This document shows positions 1 to 10,208 of a stretch of DNA of 59,181 bases, piece after piece. Location: contig NZ_JANCLT010000019.1 of NCBI RefSeq assembly GCF_024294785.1, forward strand, positions 1-59,181. Direction: 5' to 3'. The stretch's first letter is position 1. Each line of letters starts with the position of its first letter. The position numbers were made by a program, and so were the translations under genes. The notes below the pieces were generated by a model. That model made no database searches, had not been told where the DNA came from, and saw nothing but the letters and a program-made list of their open reading frames with translations. Source of the stretch: Ectobacillus ponti. Lineage in GTDB: Bacteria > Bacillota > Bacilli > Bacillales > Bacillaceae_G.

Positions 1-13
1 TGTGGTCATGTGA

Positions 14-176
14 TGAAACAATACGCTGTGTAGTGGAACAAAACAGGGAGAAATGGAACAATCACAACCATCAAATTTCCGGCAGTGGAACAAAAAAATC
101 AAAAAGTGAAACAATCTTTTTCAAAAATGAAACAAAAAAATCGAAAAATGAAACAATCACTTCAAGAAGTGAAACA
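14..176. repeat. Phased array of eight TGRAACA repeats (about 21-bp period)
   Basis: The heptamer TGAAACA or TGGAACA starts at 14, 34, 54, 86, 107, 128, 149 and 170. Steps are 20, 20, 32, 21, 21, 21 and 21 bases, so most copies lie on one helix face. Most are followed by A/T-rich spacer. Read on the minus strand the array begins TGTTTCA, as at a transposon end that starts with TG. Tandem 20-22 bp transposase sites are typical of IS21- and Tn7-like ends; that assignment is inference. The copies also resemble half of a parS site (GTGRAACA). An in-frame reading gives only low-complexity K/Q-rich peptide without a convincing ribosome site. Confidence 0.85.
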
Positions 177-240
177 ATTCCTGCCGGGAGCTTTTCCTCT
201 CCCCGCCATATATCAGCTCATTTCTCCAAAAGCGGCAAAA

Positions 241-277
241 AAGAACCCCTTTCTGTTCATACAGAAGGGGAATTTTA
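241..277. terminator. Bidirectional hairpin terminator between repeat array and ctsR
   Basis: CCCCTTTCTG (246-255) pairs with CAGAAGGGG (262-270) with one bulged base. The minus-strand transcript would be followed by a strong U-run (complement of 235-245); the plus strand has a weaker AATTTT. It would insulate ctsR from the upstream element in either direction. Confidence 0.65.
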
Positions 278-300
278 CTGTATAAAACAACAAACGCGCA

Positions 301-335
301 ACAGTGCATTCCATGCATTCTTTGCGCTGTTTTTG
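301..335 (+). terminator. Weak candidate terminator upstream of ctsR
   Basis: ACAGTGC (301-307) can pair with GCGCTGT (324-330), with one G-U pair, followed by TTTTTG. The loop is 16 bases and holds a short direct repeat (TGCATTC). No gene upstream within the window needs it, so it may end transcripts entering from the left. Confidence 0.35.
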
Positions 336-407
336 TCTAAAAGGAACCGGCCATTTGCCGATTAAGAGTGCTGAAACGTGGAGAAACTAAAGACATATGC
401 AAAATAG

Positions 408-435
408 TTGCAAAACATCCAAATGAGTATATAAT
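408..435 (+). promoter_or_regulatory. Sigma-A promoter of the ctsR operon
   Basis: TTGCAA (408-413), a 16-base spacer and TATAAT (430-435). The predicted start lies in or just before the CtsR operator at 439-455, so repressor binding would block initiation. The leader to the ctsR start is about 155 bases with no convincing small gene. Confidence 0.7.
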
Positions 436-438
436 TAA

Positions 439-455
439 AGTCAAAGATAGTCAAA
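439..455 (+). promoter_or_regulatory. CtsR operator (direct heptad repeat)
   Basis: AGTCAAA-GAT-AGTCAAA is an exact match to the known CtsR box of two direct heptads spaced by three bases; a third partial copy (AGTCAG) follows. It sits directly downstream of the -10 at 430-435, the arrangement expected for autorepression of ctsR-mcsA-mcsB-clpC. Confidence 0.9.
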
Positions 456-598
456 GTCAGTGGATACAGCACATACTGCTTCTTTCAACAAAACAAAATG
501 AACTTGAACAGGCTGCAGTGTTCAGGTTGGAAAGGAGGAGAAACTGGTTCTTATATGTTTACCTGCGGTTCATATATTTATGACAGGAAGGTTGCAAT

Positions 599-1075
599 AT
601 GAAGCCAGATAAGATGAGAAATATATCTGATATTATCGAACATTACTTAAAGCAGGTTATTGATGTCAGCGGGGATCATGTAGCTGAGATCAAACGAAAC
701 GAAATTGCTGACAAGTTTGACTGTGTGCCTTCGCAGATCAATTATGTGATTAATACAAGGTTCACTCTGGAACGGGGCTTCATTGTCGAAAGCAAGCGGG
801 GCGGCGGCGGGTATATCCGCATCACGAAAGTGACACTTCATGATGAAGTGCACACAATTGACCAAATGATGAACCTTGTCAAGAATGCCATATCCCAAAG
901 CAATGCGGAAAGCATGATCAGGCGGCTGGCTGAAGAACAGATCATTACTGTGCGGGAAGCAAAGCTTATGATGAGCGTCTTAGATCGGTCTGTGCTTCTG
1001 ACAGATTTGCCGCATCGCGACGAACTGAGAGCGCGGATGCTGATGGCAATGCTGACGGCATTAAAATATAAGTAG
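599..1075 (+). CDS. ctsR: Transcriptional repressor CtsR
   Basis: Repressor of class III heat-shock genes (clpC, clpP, clpE). The 158-residue protein has the N-terminal winged helix-turn-helix with the signature SQINYVINTRF and the glycine-rich wing ESKRGGGGYIRI (about residues 60-72). In the family this wing carries the arginine that senses heat and is targeted by McsB. The start at 599 is preceded by AGGAAGG at good distance; a second ATG at 614 gives a product closer in length to B. subtilis CtsR but has a poorer ribosome site. First gene of the operon, with its own operator just upstream. Confidence 0.95.
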   Translation: MKPDKMRNISDIIEHYLKQVIDVSGDHVAEIKRNEIADKFDCVPSQINYVINTRFTLERGFIVESKRGGGGYIRITKVTLHDEVHTIDQMMNLVKNAISQSNAESMIRRLAEEQIITVREAKLMMSVLDRSVLLTDLPHRDELRARMLMAMLTALKYK

Positions 1076-1098
1076 TAGCGAAAGGACAGGGATGTATC

Positions 1099-1650
1099 AT
1101 GATTTGTGAAGAGTGCAAAACAAGGCCGGCAACACTGCACTTCACAAAAATTGTGAACGGGGAAAAAACGGAGACGCATATTTGCGAGCAATGCGCCCAG
1201 GAGCAGGGTCATTCCGCAATGTTCTTTTCTTCGGGCAATAATTTCTCCTTCCACAATTTGTTGTCCGGTTTGTTGCATGCGGACCATTCGCAGTTTATAG
1301 AGAAGAAAGCAAATCAACCGGCAGCAGAATATACTATGCAATGCCCGCATTGTCATATGACCTATCAGCGTTTCTCCAAGCTGGGCAGATTTGGCTGTGC
1401 ACGTTGCTATGAAACCTTCCAATCTCAGCTGAATCCGATTTTAAAGCGGCTGCATAGCGGCAATACTGTTCATCATGGAAAGATCCCGAAGCGCATGGGA
1501 GGAAATTTGCATCTGCGTAAAGAATTAGATGAGTTAAAACAGCAGCTGCTGCAATACATTCAGCAGGAAGAGTTTGAGAAGGCTGCTGAGGCGAGAGATA
1601 CGATCCGCCAAATCGAGAAACAATTAAGTGATCATAGAAAGGAGGACTAA
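1099..1650 (+). CDS. mcsA: McsA, zinc-finger activator of the arginine kinase McsB
   Basis: Adaptor that binds and stimulates McsB and tunes CtsR activity. It is 183 residues with CxxC pairs at the N-terminus ([10 protein letters not shown], then HICEQCAQ) and in the middle ([16 protein letters not shown]), forming zinc fingers. A UVR-type coiled segment lies near the C-terminus ([20 protein letters not shown]). It lies 23 bases after ctsR, and mcsB starts 4 bases after its stop, so the genes are translationally linked. Confidence 0.95.
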   Translation: MICEECKTRPATLHFTKIVNGEKTETHICEQCAQEQGHSAMFFSSGNNFSFHNLLSGLLHADHSQFIEKKANQPAAEYTMQCPHCHMTYQRFSKLGRFGCARCYETFQSQLNPILKRLHSGNTVHHGKIPKRMGGNLHLRKELDELKQQLLQYIQQEEFEKAAEARDTIRQIEKQLSDHRKED

Positions 1651-1654
1651 TTCT

Positions 1655-2728
1655 ATGTCACTGGACCGTATTATGAACCAGGCAATCAGCCCATGGATGA
1701 ATGAGAATGGACCTGACTCTGATATTGTTTTGAGTACGCGTGTCCGCTTGGCCCGCAATCTGCAGGATTATACGTTCCCTACGCTTATCTCAGATGACGA
1801 GGCTGCGCGGGTCATTGAACTATTTGAAGAGAAGTTCGCCGGCCGGGAATTGTTTTCATTCGGCAGGCTCGAAATGCTGAAGATGGCAGGCATGCAGCCC
1901 ATTCATCGGCGTGTTCTCGTCGAGAAGCATTTAATTAGTCCTGACTTGGCCGATACTCCTTTCGGGGCCTGTCTCTTATCAGAAAACGAACAAATTAGCA
2001 TCATGATTAATGAAGAAGACCATGTGCGCATACAATGCTTATTCCCGGGGTTTCAATTATCAGAAGCTTTGGATGTAGCCAGCCGGACAGATGACTGGCT
2101 CGAGGGGCAGATTGAATTTGCCTTTAACGAAACAAGAGGATACTTAACAAGCTGCCCTACAAATGCAGGGACAGGGCTGCGCGCCTCCGTAATGATGCAC
2201 CTTCCAGCTTTGGCGCTGACAAAGCAAATGAGGCGCATTATCCCGGCCATTAATCAGTTGGGCCTCGTTGTAAGGGGCATTTACGGGGAAGGCAGCGAAG
2301 CATTGGGCAACATCTTTCAGGTTTCCAATCAAATTACACTTGGAAAATCCGAACAGGATATTGTGGAGGATTTAAAAAGTGTAGTGAAGCAGCTGATTCA
2401 GCAGGAGCGGGGGGCACGGGAAGCGCTGCTGAAGACATCCAGCCTGCAGCTTGAGGATAAGGTATACCGCTCTTATGGTATCCTGGCCAACAGTAGATTA
2501 ATTGAATCTGGAGAAGCTGCGGGATGCTTGTCGGACCTCCGCCTTGGCATTGATTTAGGATATATCAAGTCATTGTCAAAACATATTTTAACTGAATTAA
2601 TGGTACTGATGCAGCCGGGTATTCTGCAGCAATATGCAGGTGGCCCGCTGCGCCCCGAAGAGCGGGATTACCGCCGGGCAGCATTAATTCGCGAAAGATT
2701 GTCGCTTGAACATAATAAAAATGAATGA
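1655..2728 (+). CDS. mcsB: Protein-arginine kinase McsB
   Basis: Phosphorylates arginine side chains, marking proteins for ClpCP and inactivating CtsR. The 357-residue protein has the phosphagen-kinase catalytic fold: [10 protein letters not shown] near residue 28 and the active-site loop [12 protein letters not shown] around residues 165-176, which contains the conserved cysteine. The ATG at 1655 is chosen because AGAAAGGAGG ends about ten bases upstream; an earlier in-frame ATG at 1628 lies inside mcsA. Length matches the family. Confidence 0.96.
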   Translation: MSLDRIMNQAISPWMNENGPDSDIVLSTRVRLARNLQDYTFPTLISDDEAARVIELFEEKFAGRELFSFGRLEMLKMAGMQPIHRRVLVEKHLISPDLADTPFGACLLSENEQISIMINEEDHVRIQCLFPGFQLSEALDVASRTDDWLEGQIEFAFNETRGYLTSCPTNAGTGLRASVMMHLPALALTKQMRRIIPAINQLGLVVRGIYGEGSEALGNIFQVSNQITLGKSEQDIVEDLKSVVKQLIQQERGAREALLKTSSLQLEDKVYRSYGILANSRLIESGEAAGCLSDLRLGIDLGYIKSLSKHILTELMVLMQPGILQQYAGGPLRPEERDYRRAALIRERLSLEHNKNE

Positions 2729-2742
2729 GGAGGCTGATTCGT

Positions 2743-5178
2743 ATGATGTTTGGAAGATTCACAGAGCGCGCACAGAAAGTGTTGGCTTTATCACAGGAAG
2801 AAGCAATCCGCATCGGTCATAATAATATTGGAACAGAACACATCTTACTCGGACTTGTACGCGAGGGGGAAGGCATAGCGGCAAAGGCACTGATTGCACT
2901 CGGCCTGAGCCCGGAGAAGATTCAGAAGGAAGTGGAGGCTCTCATTGGCCGGGGCACGGAGGGGACCCAGACAGTGCATTATACACCCCGCGCCAAAAAG
3001 GTCATTGAGCTGTCCATGGACGAAGCAAGAAAGCTGGGCCATTCCTATGTGGGAACAGAGCACATCCTGCTCGGGCTCATTCGTGAAGGCGAAGGAGTTG
3101 CGGCCCGTGTGCTGAACAACTTGGGTGTGAGCCTGAACAAAGCAAGACAACAGGTGCTGCAGCTGCTCGGAAGCAATGAAGCATCCTCCGGCCATCAGGG
3201 CGGGGCTGCCGCGAATGCCAATACACCGACATTGGATAGCCTGGCACGAGATTTGACTGCCATTGCCCGTGAAGGCCGCCTGGATCCGGTCATCGGGCGA
3301 AGCAAAGAGATTCAGCGCGTAATTGAAGTGTTGAGCCGCCGCACGAAAAACAATCCAGTGCTGATTGGTGAGCCTGGGGTTGGTAAAACGGCCATTGCTG
3401 AAGGCTTGGCACAGCAAATTATCAATAACGAGGTTCCGGAAACACTTCGCGATAAGCGCGTTATGACGCTGGATATGGGTACAGTGGTAGCCGGAACCAA
3501 GTACCGCGGTGAATTTGAAGACCGGCTGAAGAAGGTGATGGATGAGATTCGCCAGGCCGGGAATATCATTTTGTTCATTGATGAGCTGCATACCTTGATT
3601 GGCGCCGGCGGAGCGGAAGGGGCAATTGATGCCTCCAACATCCTGAAGCCGTCTCTGGCACGCGGCGAACTGCAATGTATCGGCGCGACAACACTGGATG
3701 AGTACCGCAAGTACATTGAAAAGGATGCTGCCTTGGAGCGCCGCTTCCAGCCAATTCAGGTGGATGAGCCAACATTGGATGAATCCATTCAAATTTTAAA
3801 AGGTCTTCGTGACCGTTATGAAGCACACCATCGTGTATCCATTACTGATGAATCCATTGACGCAGCGGTGAAGCTGGCGGACCGTTATATCACAGACCGC
3901 TTCCTGCCGGATAAGGCCATTGACTTGATTGACGAGGCAGCTTCCAAGGTGCGTCTCCGCTCCTACACTGCACCGCCAAACCTGAAGGAGCTGGAAGTGA
4001 AGCTGGAGGAAGTGCGCAAAGAGAAGGACGCGGCTGTACAGAGCCAGGAGTTTGAAAAGGCGGCATCCCTGCGCGACACAGAACAGCGCCTCCGCGAACA
4101 GCTGGAGGATACGAAGCGCCAATGGAAGGAAAAGCAGGGCAAAGAGAACTCTGAAGTGACCGTGGAGGATATTGCGAATGTTGTATCCACATGGACACGG
4201 ATTCCTGTATCCAAGCTGGCACAGACAGAAACAGATAAGCTGTTGAACCTGGAAAATATTTTACATGACCGTCTCATCGGCCAGGAGGAAGCAGTTGTGG
4301 CAGTATCCAAAGCCGTACGCCGTGCGAGAGCAGGCTTGAAGGATCCGAAGCGTCCAATTGGCTCCTTCATCTTCCTCGGCCCGACAGGCGTTGGTAAAAC
4401 AGAGCTGGCGCGCGCGTTGGCAGAGTCCATGTTCGGAGATGAAGATGCAATGATCCGCATTGATATGTCCGAGTACATGGAGAAGCACTCCACGTCCCGT
4501 CTGGTTGGTTCGCCTCCGGGCTATGTCGGCTATGAAGAAGGCGGACAATTGACTGAGAAGGTACGCCGTAAGCCATACTCTGTCATCCTGCTGGATGAAG
4601 TGGAGAAGGCGCATCCGGATGTATTCAACATTCTGCTGCAGGTGCTTGAGGATGGCCGTTTGACAGATTCCAAAGGCCGCACGGTTGACTTCCGCAATAC
4701 AATCGTAATCATGACCTCCAACGTCGGGGCTGATGCCCTGAAGCGCAGCAAGCATATGGGCTTCAATGTGCAGGATGGCGACCGTCAATACACAGACATG
4801 AAGGGCAAGGTAATGGAAGAGCTGAAGAAGGCCTTCCGTCCGGAGTTCCTGAACCGTATTGATGAAATTATCGTCTTCCATCCGCTGGAGAAGAAGCATA
4901 TCAAGGAAATCGTCAGCCTGATGGGCAATCAGCTGAAGAAGCGTCTTGTCGAGCAGGAAATCGACCTGGAGCTGACAGAAGCCGCGCTGGAGCAGCTGGC
5001 TGACAAAGGCTACGATGCCGAGTACGGTGCCCGTCCGCTTCGCAGAGCCATCCAGAAGCACGTGGAGGACCGTCTCTCCGAGGAGCTGCTGAAGGGAACA
5101 ATTGAAAAAGGGCAGACTGTGATCTTCGATGCAGAAGGAGAAACATTTGTCATCCGCAGCGCTGAGAAGGTAAAATGA
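2743..5178 (+). CDS. clpC: ClpC, AAA+ unfoldase of the ClpCP protease
   Basis: Hsp100 unfoldase that feeds arginine-phosphorylated or adaptor-bound substrates to ClpP. The 811 residues show two N-domain repeats ([24 protein letters not shown]), Walker A GEPGVGKT (about 209-216), a UVR-containing middle domain ([15 protein letters not shown], about 430), a second Walker A GPTGVGKT (about 546) and an MGF loop (about 670) as the ClpP contact. The start [10 protein letters not shown] follows GAGGAGG; an earlier ATG at 2725 overlaps the mcsB stop and is less likely. Last gene of the CtsR operon, followed by a terminator. Confidence 0.97.
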   Translation: MMFGRFTERAQKVLALSQEEAIRIGHNNIGTEHILLGLVREGEGIAAKALIALGLSPEKIQKEVEALIGRGTEGTQTVHYTPRAKKVIELSMDEARKLGHSYVGTEHILLGLIREGEGVAARVLNNLGVSLNKARQQVLQLLGSNEASSGHQGGAAANANTPTLDSLARDLTAIAREGRLDPVIGRSKEIQRVIEVLSRRTKNNPVLIGEPGVGKTAIAEGLAQQIINNEVPETLRDKRVMTLDMGTVVAGTKYRGEFEDRLKKVMDEIRQAGNIILFIDELHTLIGAGGAEGAIDASNILKPSLARGELQCIGATTLDEYRKYIEKDAALERRFQPIQVDEPTLDESIQILKGLRDRYEAHHRVSITDESIDAAVKLADRYITDRFLPDKAIDLIDEAASKVRLRSYTAPPNLKELEVKLEEVRKEKDAAVQSQEFEKAASLRDTEQRLREQLEDTKRQWKEKQGKENSEVTVEDIANVVSTWTRIPVSKLAQTETDKLLNLENILHDRLIGQEEAVVAVSKAVRRARAGLKDPKRPIGSFIFLGPTGVGKTELARALAESMFGDEDAMIRIDMSEYMEKHSTSRLVGSPPGYVGYEEGGQLTEKVRRKPYSVILLDEVEKAHPDVFNILLQVLEDGRLTDSKGRTVDFRNTIVIMTSNVGADALKRSKHMGFNVQDGDRQYTDMKGKVMEELKKAFRPEFLNRIDEIIVFHPLEKKHIKEIVSLMGNQLKKRLVEQEIDLELTEAALEQLADKGYDAEYGARPLRRAIQKHVEDRLSEELLKGTIEKGQTVIFDAEGETFVIRSAEKVK

Positions 5179-5185
5179 TAGAAAC

Positions 5186-5216
5186 AAAAAGGGGCTTGCA
5201 TGAGGAGCCCCTTTTT
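5186..5216 (+). terminator. Terminator after clpC
   Basis: AAAAAGGGGCT pairs with AGCCCCTTTTT around a 9-base loop, beginning 7 bases after the clpC stop. A strong intrinsic terminator; the A-run makes it usable in both directions. Confidence 0.9.
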
Positions 5217-5275
5217 GCATATGTGCTGATTTCGGATATGATAAGAGAAAGAATGAAATAGAAGTGAGGGACAGG

Positions 5276-6658
5276 ATGGCCAAGAAGAAAACAAAGTTTG
5301 TCTGCCAAGAGTGCGGATACCATTCGCCAAAGTTTATGGGGAAATGTCCTGGCTGCGGTTCATGGAACACAATGGTAGAGGAAATAGAAGAAACTGCGTC
5401 CTCAAACAGGCTGGGCTTTGCAGCTGCGCTCACCGCAGAAGTCTCACAGCCGAGGCCCATTACGCAAGTGGAGACAAAGACAGAGGCCCGGATTGTAACA
5501 AAGTTCCAGGAGCTGAACCGGGTATTGGGCGGCGGCATTGTCGACGGTTCCCTCGTTCTGATCGGGGGCGACCCGGGAATCGGAAAATCCACGCTGCTGC
5601 TGCAGGTATCTTCACAGCTGGCAAACAGCGATTATAAGGTTTTATATATATCAGGCGAGGAGTCGGCCAAGCAAATTAAGCTGCGCGCGGACCGTCTGGA
5701 TGTCACAAGCAACAATCTGTTTGTTTTGTCTGAGACGGACCTGCAGCGGATTGCCCGTTATATTGACGACATGCTGCCTTCTTTTGTTGTCATTGACTCC
5801 ATCCAGACCATTCATCTGCCTGAAGTGACCTCTGCACCGGGCAGTGTTTCACAGGTGCGGGAATGTACGGCAGAGCTCATGAAGCTGGCAAAGATTAAGG
5901 GGATTCCTATTTTTATTGTAGGCCATGTTACAAAAGAGGGGGCCATCGCCGGTCCCCGTATGCTGGAGCATATGGTGGATGCCGTCCTCTACTTCGAAGG
6001 GGAGCGTCATCATACGTACCGGATTTTGCGTGCGGTAAAGAACCGTTTTGGTTCTACAAACGAAATTGGCATTTTTGAGATGAAGGAGTTGGGGCTGCAG
6101 GAGGTATTGAATCCATCAGAGATTTTCTTGGAAGAACGTCCGGTCGGGGTGGCGGGATCGACGGTTGTTGCCTCCATGGAGGGGACAAGGCCGGTTCTGG
6201 TGGAAATTCAATCCTTGATTTCACCTACAAGCTTCGGCAATCCGAGAAGGATGGCCACCGGATTGGATCACAATCGGGTATCCCTCATCATGGCTGTGCT
6301 GGAGAAGCGGGCCGGTATGCTGCTGCAGAACCAGGACGCCTATCTGAAGGTGGCTGGAGGGCTGAAGCTGGATGAGCCGGCAATTGACCTGGCAGTCGCT
6401 GTCAGCATCGCATCAAGCTTCAGAGATAAAGCCTCGGCGCCGACAGATGTCATGATTGGCGAGGTGGGCCTGACCGGCGAGGTGCGGCGGGTGTCCCGCA
6501 TTGACCAGCGCGTGCAGGAGGCTGCCAAGCTGGGATTTAAAAGAGCGATTATTCCAAAGAAAAACCTGGGGGGCTGGACAATTCCGGAGGGGATTGAAGT
6601 CATTGGAGTTTCCAATATCGGAGAAGCGCTTCGATATACACTAGGAGGAACATCGTAA
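5276..6658 (+). CDS. radA: DNA repair protein RadA (Sms)
   Basis: RecA-like branch-migration helicase acting in recombination, repair and transformation. The 460 residues begin with a C4 zinc finger (CQECG...CPGCG), then Walker [11 protein letters not shown] (about residue 98), the RadA signature KNRFGST (about 254) and a C-terminal Lon-protease-like domain. ATG 5276 (MAKKKTKF) fits family starts better than an ATG 12 bases upstream; GTGAGGG precedes it. The next gene, disA, begins directly after its stop. Confidence 0.97.
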   Translation: MAKKKTKFVCQECGYHSPKFMGKCPGCGSWNTMVEEIEETASSNRLGFAAALTAEVSQPRPITQVETKTEARIVTKFQELNRVLGGGIVDGSLVLIGGDPGIGKSTLLLQVSSQLANSDYKVLYISGEESAKQIKLRADRLDVTSNNLFVLSETDLQRIARYIDDMLPSFVVIDSIQTIHLPEVTSAPGSVSQVRECTAELMKLAKIKGIPIFIVGHVTKEGAIAGPRMLEHMVDAVLYFEGERHHTYRILRAVKNRFGSTNEIGIFEMKELGLQEVLNPSEIFLEERPVGVAGSTVVASMEGTRPVLVEIQSLISPTSFGNPRRMATGLDHNRVSLIMAVLEKRAGMLLQNQDAYLKVAGGLKLDEPAIDLAVAVSIASSFRDKASAPTDVMIGEVGLTGEVRRVSRIDQRVQEAAKLGFKRAIIPKKNLGGWTIPEGIEVIGVSNIGEALRYTLGGTS

Positions 6659-7732
6659 ATGGAAGACAATAAGCAACGCCCAAAAAGCATCATTCAAATC
6701 TTACAGCTTGTCTCACCCGGCACACCGCTGCGGGAGGGCATTGATAATGTGCTGCGCGCGCAAACAGGCGGTCTGATTGTGCTCGGCTATAATGAACAAA
6801 TTAAGGAGATTGTGGACGGCGGGTTTTACATTAATTGTGCTTTCTCGCCGGCCAGCCTCTACGAGCTGGCAAAGATGGATGGCGCCCTGATTCTAAATGA
6901 AACGGCCAGCAAAATTTTGTTTGCCAATGCCCAGCTGATGCCGGACTCCTCCATTGAATCAACGGAAACAGGGATGCGCCACCGGACCGCGGAGCGTGTC
7001 GCCAAGCAGACAGGCGGCTTGGTCATTGCCATTTCACAGCGCCGCAATGTGATTACACTGTACCATGGAAATATACGCTATACCTTAAAGGATATCGGCG
7101 TCATTTTGACAAAGGCAAACCAGGCCATTCAGACGCTGGAGAAATACAAAGCGGTCTGGAACGAAGGGATTACGCATCTTGGCGTACTGGAGTTTGAAGA
7201 GGGCGTCACACTGTCAGAGGTGCTGCACGTACTGCACAGCGTGGAAATGGTGCTGCGCATTAAGAATGAAATTTTCAATTACATACATGAACTCGGGACG
7301 GAAAGCCGGCTCATCCGGCTGCAAATGACAGAATTGTTGGCTGATTTGGAGGAAGAGGCCGCCTTGCTGATCAAGGATTATCACCGGGAAAAAACACAGG
7401 ATCATTATCATATCCTCAAGAAGCTGCAGGAGCTTTCCAACATTGAGCTTTTGGAGGACCAGGATCTAACCAAGCTGCTTGGCTACTCCGGACAAACCAA
7501 TCTGGAAGAGATTGTCATGCCAAGGGGTTACCGTATTCTTGGAAAGATTTCGCGGCTGCCTCCGCTTGTCATTGAGAACCTGATTGCCCGTTTCAAGAAC
7601 CTGCAGGAAATCTGCCGGGCAACGATTGATGATCTGGATGAGGTTGAGGGAATCGGGGAAGTCCGGGCCAGAAAAATCCGGGATGGCCTGAAGCGGATTC
7701 AAGAGCACCTGTACATAAGCCGGCATAATTGA
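6659..7732 (+). CDS. disA: DNA integrity scanning protein, diadenylate cyclase DisA
   Basis: Makes c-di-AMP from two ATP and scans DNA for branched intermediates, pausing sporulation or growth when damage is met. The 357 residues carry the DAC domain with DGA (about 73-75) and RHR (about 107-109), a helical spine, and a C-terminal helix-hairpin-helix DNA-binding region ([14 protein letters not shown]). It starts immediately after the radA stop; RadA is a known negative partner of DisA, so co-transcription is functional. Confidence 0.97.
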   Translation: MEDNKQRPKSIIQILQLVSPGTPLREGIDNVLRAQTGGLIVLGYNEQIKEIVDGGFYINCAFSPASLYELAKMDGALILNETASKILFANAQLMPDSSIESTETGMRHRTAERVAKQTGGLVIAISQRRNVITLYHGNIRYTLKDIGVILTKANQAIQTLEKYKAVWNEGITHLGVLEFEEGVTLSEVLHVLHSVEMVLRIKNEIFNYIHELGTESRLIRLQMTELLADLEEEAALLIKDYHREKTQDHYHILKKLQELSNIELLEDQDLTKLLGYSGQTNLEEIVMPRGYRILGKISRLPPLVIENLIARFKNLQEICRATIDDLDEVEGIGEVRARKIRDGLKRIQEHLYISRHN

Positions 7733-7785
7733 TTTGTGAATTAGGAGACAGAATGGGATTGCGGTCTCCCAACATCTGCTAGATG

Positions 7786-7794
7786 TGGTATGAT
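7786..7794 (+). promoter_or_regulatory. Possible extended -10 promoter upstream of yacL
   Basis: TGG-TATGAT forms an extended -10 in the 155-base gap between disA and yacL. No convincing -35 lies 16-18 bases upstream. It might give yacL-ispD-ispF extra transcription; read-through from radA is also likely. Confidence 0.35.
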
Positions 7795-7887
7795 AGACGG
7801 GTGGGAAATAAAACCACAAGAAATCAGCTTGTTTATCCCGTGTTTTCAATCATGGCAGACTGTTCATAATGAGTAGGAGGTGGTTGC

Positions 7888-8988
7888 ATGTTAAAACGAC
7901 TTGTGCAGCTGTTCTTTTTAGCAGTAGGAGGAGCCTTGGGGATTGCATTCATTCCTCAGGTAGTGGATTTGCTGAATGTAAATTCGGTGGCATGGCTGGA
8001 GGAGTCCTATATTCGTGCCATTATTGGAGCAATTGTTTTGTTCGTTACCACATTTTGGCTCGTGGACTATATTGTTCATTTGATTAAGCATGTTGAGGAG
8101 TCCCTTGTAAAAGCACCTGTCACAGCTGTTTTATTCGGAAGTCTTGGCTTGATTTTTGGACTTATCTTTGCTTATTTAATTCTTATTCCGATCCGATTTA
8201 TCAGTATTCAAGTCATTAGTACGGTGTTGCAAATCTTTGTAACTCTTTTGCTCGGCTACCTTGGATTTCAAGTCGGTTTCAAGAAACGGAATGAGCTCGT
8301 AGCACTATTTTCATTGCCGCAGCGTGTTGTAAAGCGAAAAAATAACAGCGGCGAGGAAATTGAGGTTGCCATTCCGGCGGCCAACATGAAAATTTTGGAC
8401 ACCAGCGTCATTATCGATGGGCGTATTGCCGATATCTGCCAGACAAGATTTCTTGAAGGAACCATTGTCATTCCGCAGTTTGTGCTGGAGGAGCTGCAGC
8501 ATATCGCAGATTCATCAGACACACTGAAGCGAAACCGCGGCCGCCGCGGTTTGGATATCTTGAATCGGATCCAAAAAGAGCTGGCCATTCCGGTGGAGAT
8601 TTATGAGGGAGATTTTGAAGACGTGCAGGAGGTCGACAGCAAGCTGGTCAAACTGGCCAAGGTGCTCAATGGGACTGTTGTCACAAACGATTTCAACCTC
8701 AATAAGGTATGTGAGCTGCAGGGGGTTCAAGTGCTGAATATCAATGATTTGGCCAATGCAATCAAACCGGTGGTTCTGCCTGGAGAAGAGCTCCGCGTCT
8801 ATGTGGTAAAGGACGGGAAAGAGCATAACCAGGGTGTGGCGTACCTTGACGACGGCACCATGATTGTCGTGGAGGACGGCAGGGAATATATCGGCTCGCA
8901 GCTCGATGTGTTGGTGACAAGTGTACTGCAAACCTCTGCGGGAAGAATGATTTTTGCAAAACGCAAGCAGTTGGAGAAAGCATTATAG
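7888..8988 (+). CDS. yacL: Membrane PIN/TRAM-domain protein YacL
   Basis: The 366 residues show about four hydrophobic membrane segments in the first 130 residues, a PIN-type nuclease domain starting near residue 170 ([14 protein letters not shown], conserved Asp) and a C-terminal TRAM RNA-binding domain from about 295. This matches the YacL family between disA and ispD in Bacillus. It is probably a membrane-bound ribonuclease, but its substrate is not established. TAGGAGGTGG before the ATG is a very strong ribosome site. Confidence 0.92.
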   Translation: MLKRLVQLFFLAVGGALGIAFIPQVVDLLNVNSVAWLEESYIRAIIGAIVLFVTTFWLVDYIVHLIKHVEESLVKAPVTAVLFGSLGLIFGLIFAYLILIPIRFISIQVISTVLQIFVTLLLGYLGFQVGFKKRNELVALFSLPQRVVKRKNNSGEEIEVAIPAANMKILDTSVIIDGRIADICQTRFLEGTIVIPQFVLEELQHIADSSDTLKRNRGRRGLDILNRIQKELAIPVEIYEGDFEDVQEVDSKLVKLAKVLNGTVVTNDFNLNKVCELQGVQVLNINDLANAIKPVVLPGEELRVYVVKDGKEHNQGVAYLDDGTMIVVEDGREYIGSQLDVLVTSVLQTSAGRMIFAKRKQLEKAL

Positions 8989-8998
8989 GAGCCTGACT

Positions 8999-9676
8999 AT
9001 GAAATATACATTAGTAATTCCAGCGGCAGGACAGGGGAAACGGATGGGGGCAGGGAAGAATAAGCTGCTGCTGCCGGTTCGTTCCGTTCCGCTCATTATC
9101 CATACCTTGCGGGCTTTTGAACAGGATGCGCAATGCGAGAAGATTGTGCTGGTAATCAACCCGGAGGAGAAGGCTTTATTTGCACGGTTGCTGCAGGAAT
9201 ACAGGGTTCAAAAGCCGGTGCTGTTCGCCGCCGGCGGTGCAGAGCGTCAGGACAGTGTATATCAAGGCGTTTTAATGGCGGAGTCTGCGGAGTATATCCT
9301 GGTGCATGACGGCGCCCGCCCGTTCGTCACACAGCAGGTCATCGATGAGGTGCTGCATATGGCAATCGAATGCGGGGCTGCCACATGTGCGGTGCCTGTC
9401 AAGGATACCGTGAAAAGGGTGCAGGACGGCATGGCGGTGGAAACGATAGACCGCTCCAGTCTTTGGTCTGTCCAAACGCCGCAGGGCTTTCGCGCCGGGA
9501 TTCTGCTGGCTGCCCATGAAGCGGCGAAGCAAGCGGCATTTCTTGGGACGGATGATGCCAGTCTGGTGGAGCGGATGGGAGAGCGGGTTGCGGTCACGCT
9601 TGGCAGCTATTACAACATAAAAGTGACGACTCCCGACGATTTGATTGTGGCGGAGAGTTTTTTGAACAACGCATAA
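8999..9676 (+). CDS. ispD: 2-C-methyl-D-erythritol 4-phosphate cytidylyltransferase
   Basis: Third step of the non-mevalonate (MEP) isoprenoid pathway, joining CTP to MEP. The 225 residues have the N-terminal nucleotide-binding loop [15 protein letters not shown], the central HDGARPFV motif and VQTPQGF. The ATG at 8999 is 8 bases after the yacL stop with AGGAGCC in front. Followed 12 bases later by ispF, the usual pairing. Confidence 0.97.
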   Translation: MKYTLVIPAAGQGKRMGAGKNKLLLPVRSVPLIIHTLRAFEQDAQCEKIVLVINPEEKALFARLLQEYRVQKPVLFAAGGAERQDSVYQGVLMAESAEYILVHDGARPFVTQQVIDEVLHMAIECGAATCAVPVKDTVKRVQDGMAVETIDRSSLWSVQTPQGFRAGILLAAHEAAKQAAFLGTDDASLVERMGERVAVTLGSYYNIKVTTPDDLIVAESFLNNA

Positions 9677-9688
9677 GGAGGATACATC

Positions 9689-10168
9689 ATGTTTCGAATC
9701 GGACAAGGCTTTGATGTCCATGCATTTGCAGAAGGGCGCCCGCTCATCATCGGCGGCATTACCATTCCGTACGAAAAGGGGCTTCTTGGCCATTCAGACG
9801 CTGACGTGCTGCTGCATACGATTGCGGATGCCTGCCTGGGCGCAATTGCCGCAGGAGACATCGGCAAGCATTTCCCTGATACAGACCCTGCCTTCAAGGA
9901 CGCCGATTCGGCTGTCCTGCTGGAGCGGGTATGGGAGATCGTGAATGAGCATGGCTATGAGCTCGCCAATTTGGATTGCACCATTATTGCGCAGCGCCCG
10001 AAGATGGCGCCTCACATTGAAGCCATGCGGTCACGCATCAGCGAGCTGCTGGGAACCTCGGCAGAGAATGTGAATGTGAAGGCGACCACAACAGAAAAGC
10101 TGGGCTTTACAGGACGGGAAGAAGGAATTGCGGCTCAGGCTGTTGTTTTGTTGAAAAAAAGAGGCTAA
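9689..10168 (+). CDS. ispF: 2-C-methyl-D-erythritol 2,4-cyclodiphosphate synthase
   Basis: Cyclises CDP-ME 2-phosphate to MEcPP in the MEP pathway, releasing CMP. The 159 residues show the metal-binding DVH near the N-terminus (GFDVHAF), LGHSDADV with another metal His/Asp pair, and the C-terminal [15 protein letters not shown] signature. Length is normal for the trimeric enzyme. AAGGAGGATAC precedes the ATG. Confidence 0.97.
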   Translation: MFRIGQGFDVHAFAEGRPLIIGGITIPYEKGLLGHSDADVLLHTIADACLGAIAAGDIGKHFPDTDPAFKDADSAVLLERVWEIVNEHGYELANLDCTIIAQRPKMAPHIEAMRSRISELLGTSAENVNVKATTTEKLGFTGREEGIAAQAVVLLKKRG

Positions 10169-10208
10169 ACTGGACAAGGTATATATTTTAACGCGGAAGG
10201 TGTCATTT

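Noticed and set aside
33-365. Open frames of 110 and 66 codons across the repeat array
   Set aside because: They are K/Q/N-rich because the DNA repeat has a 21-base period; no ribosome site and no recognisable domain.
368-583. 71-codon frame upstream of ctsR
   Set aside because: It spans the ctsR promoter and CtsR operator and has no family resemblance.
6659-7732. Met beside the RHR motif of DisA as a lost active-site residue
   Set aside because: As far as I recall B. subtilis DisA has the same GMRHRT context, so it is not unusual.
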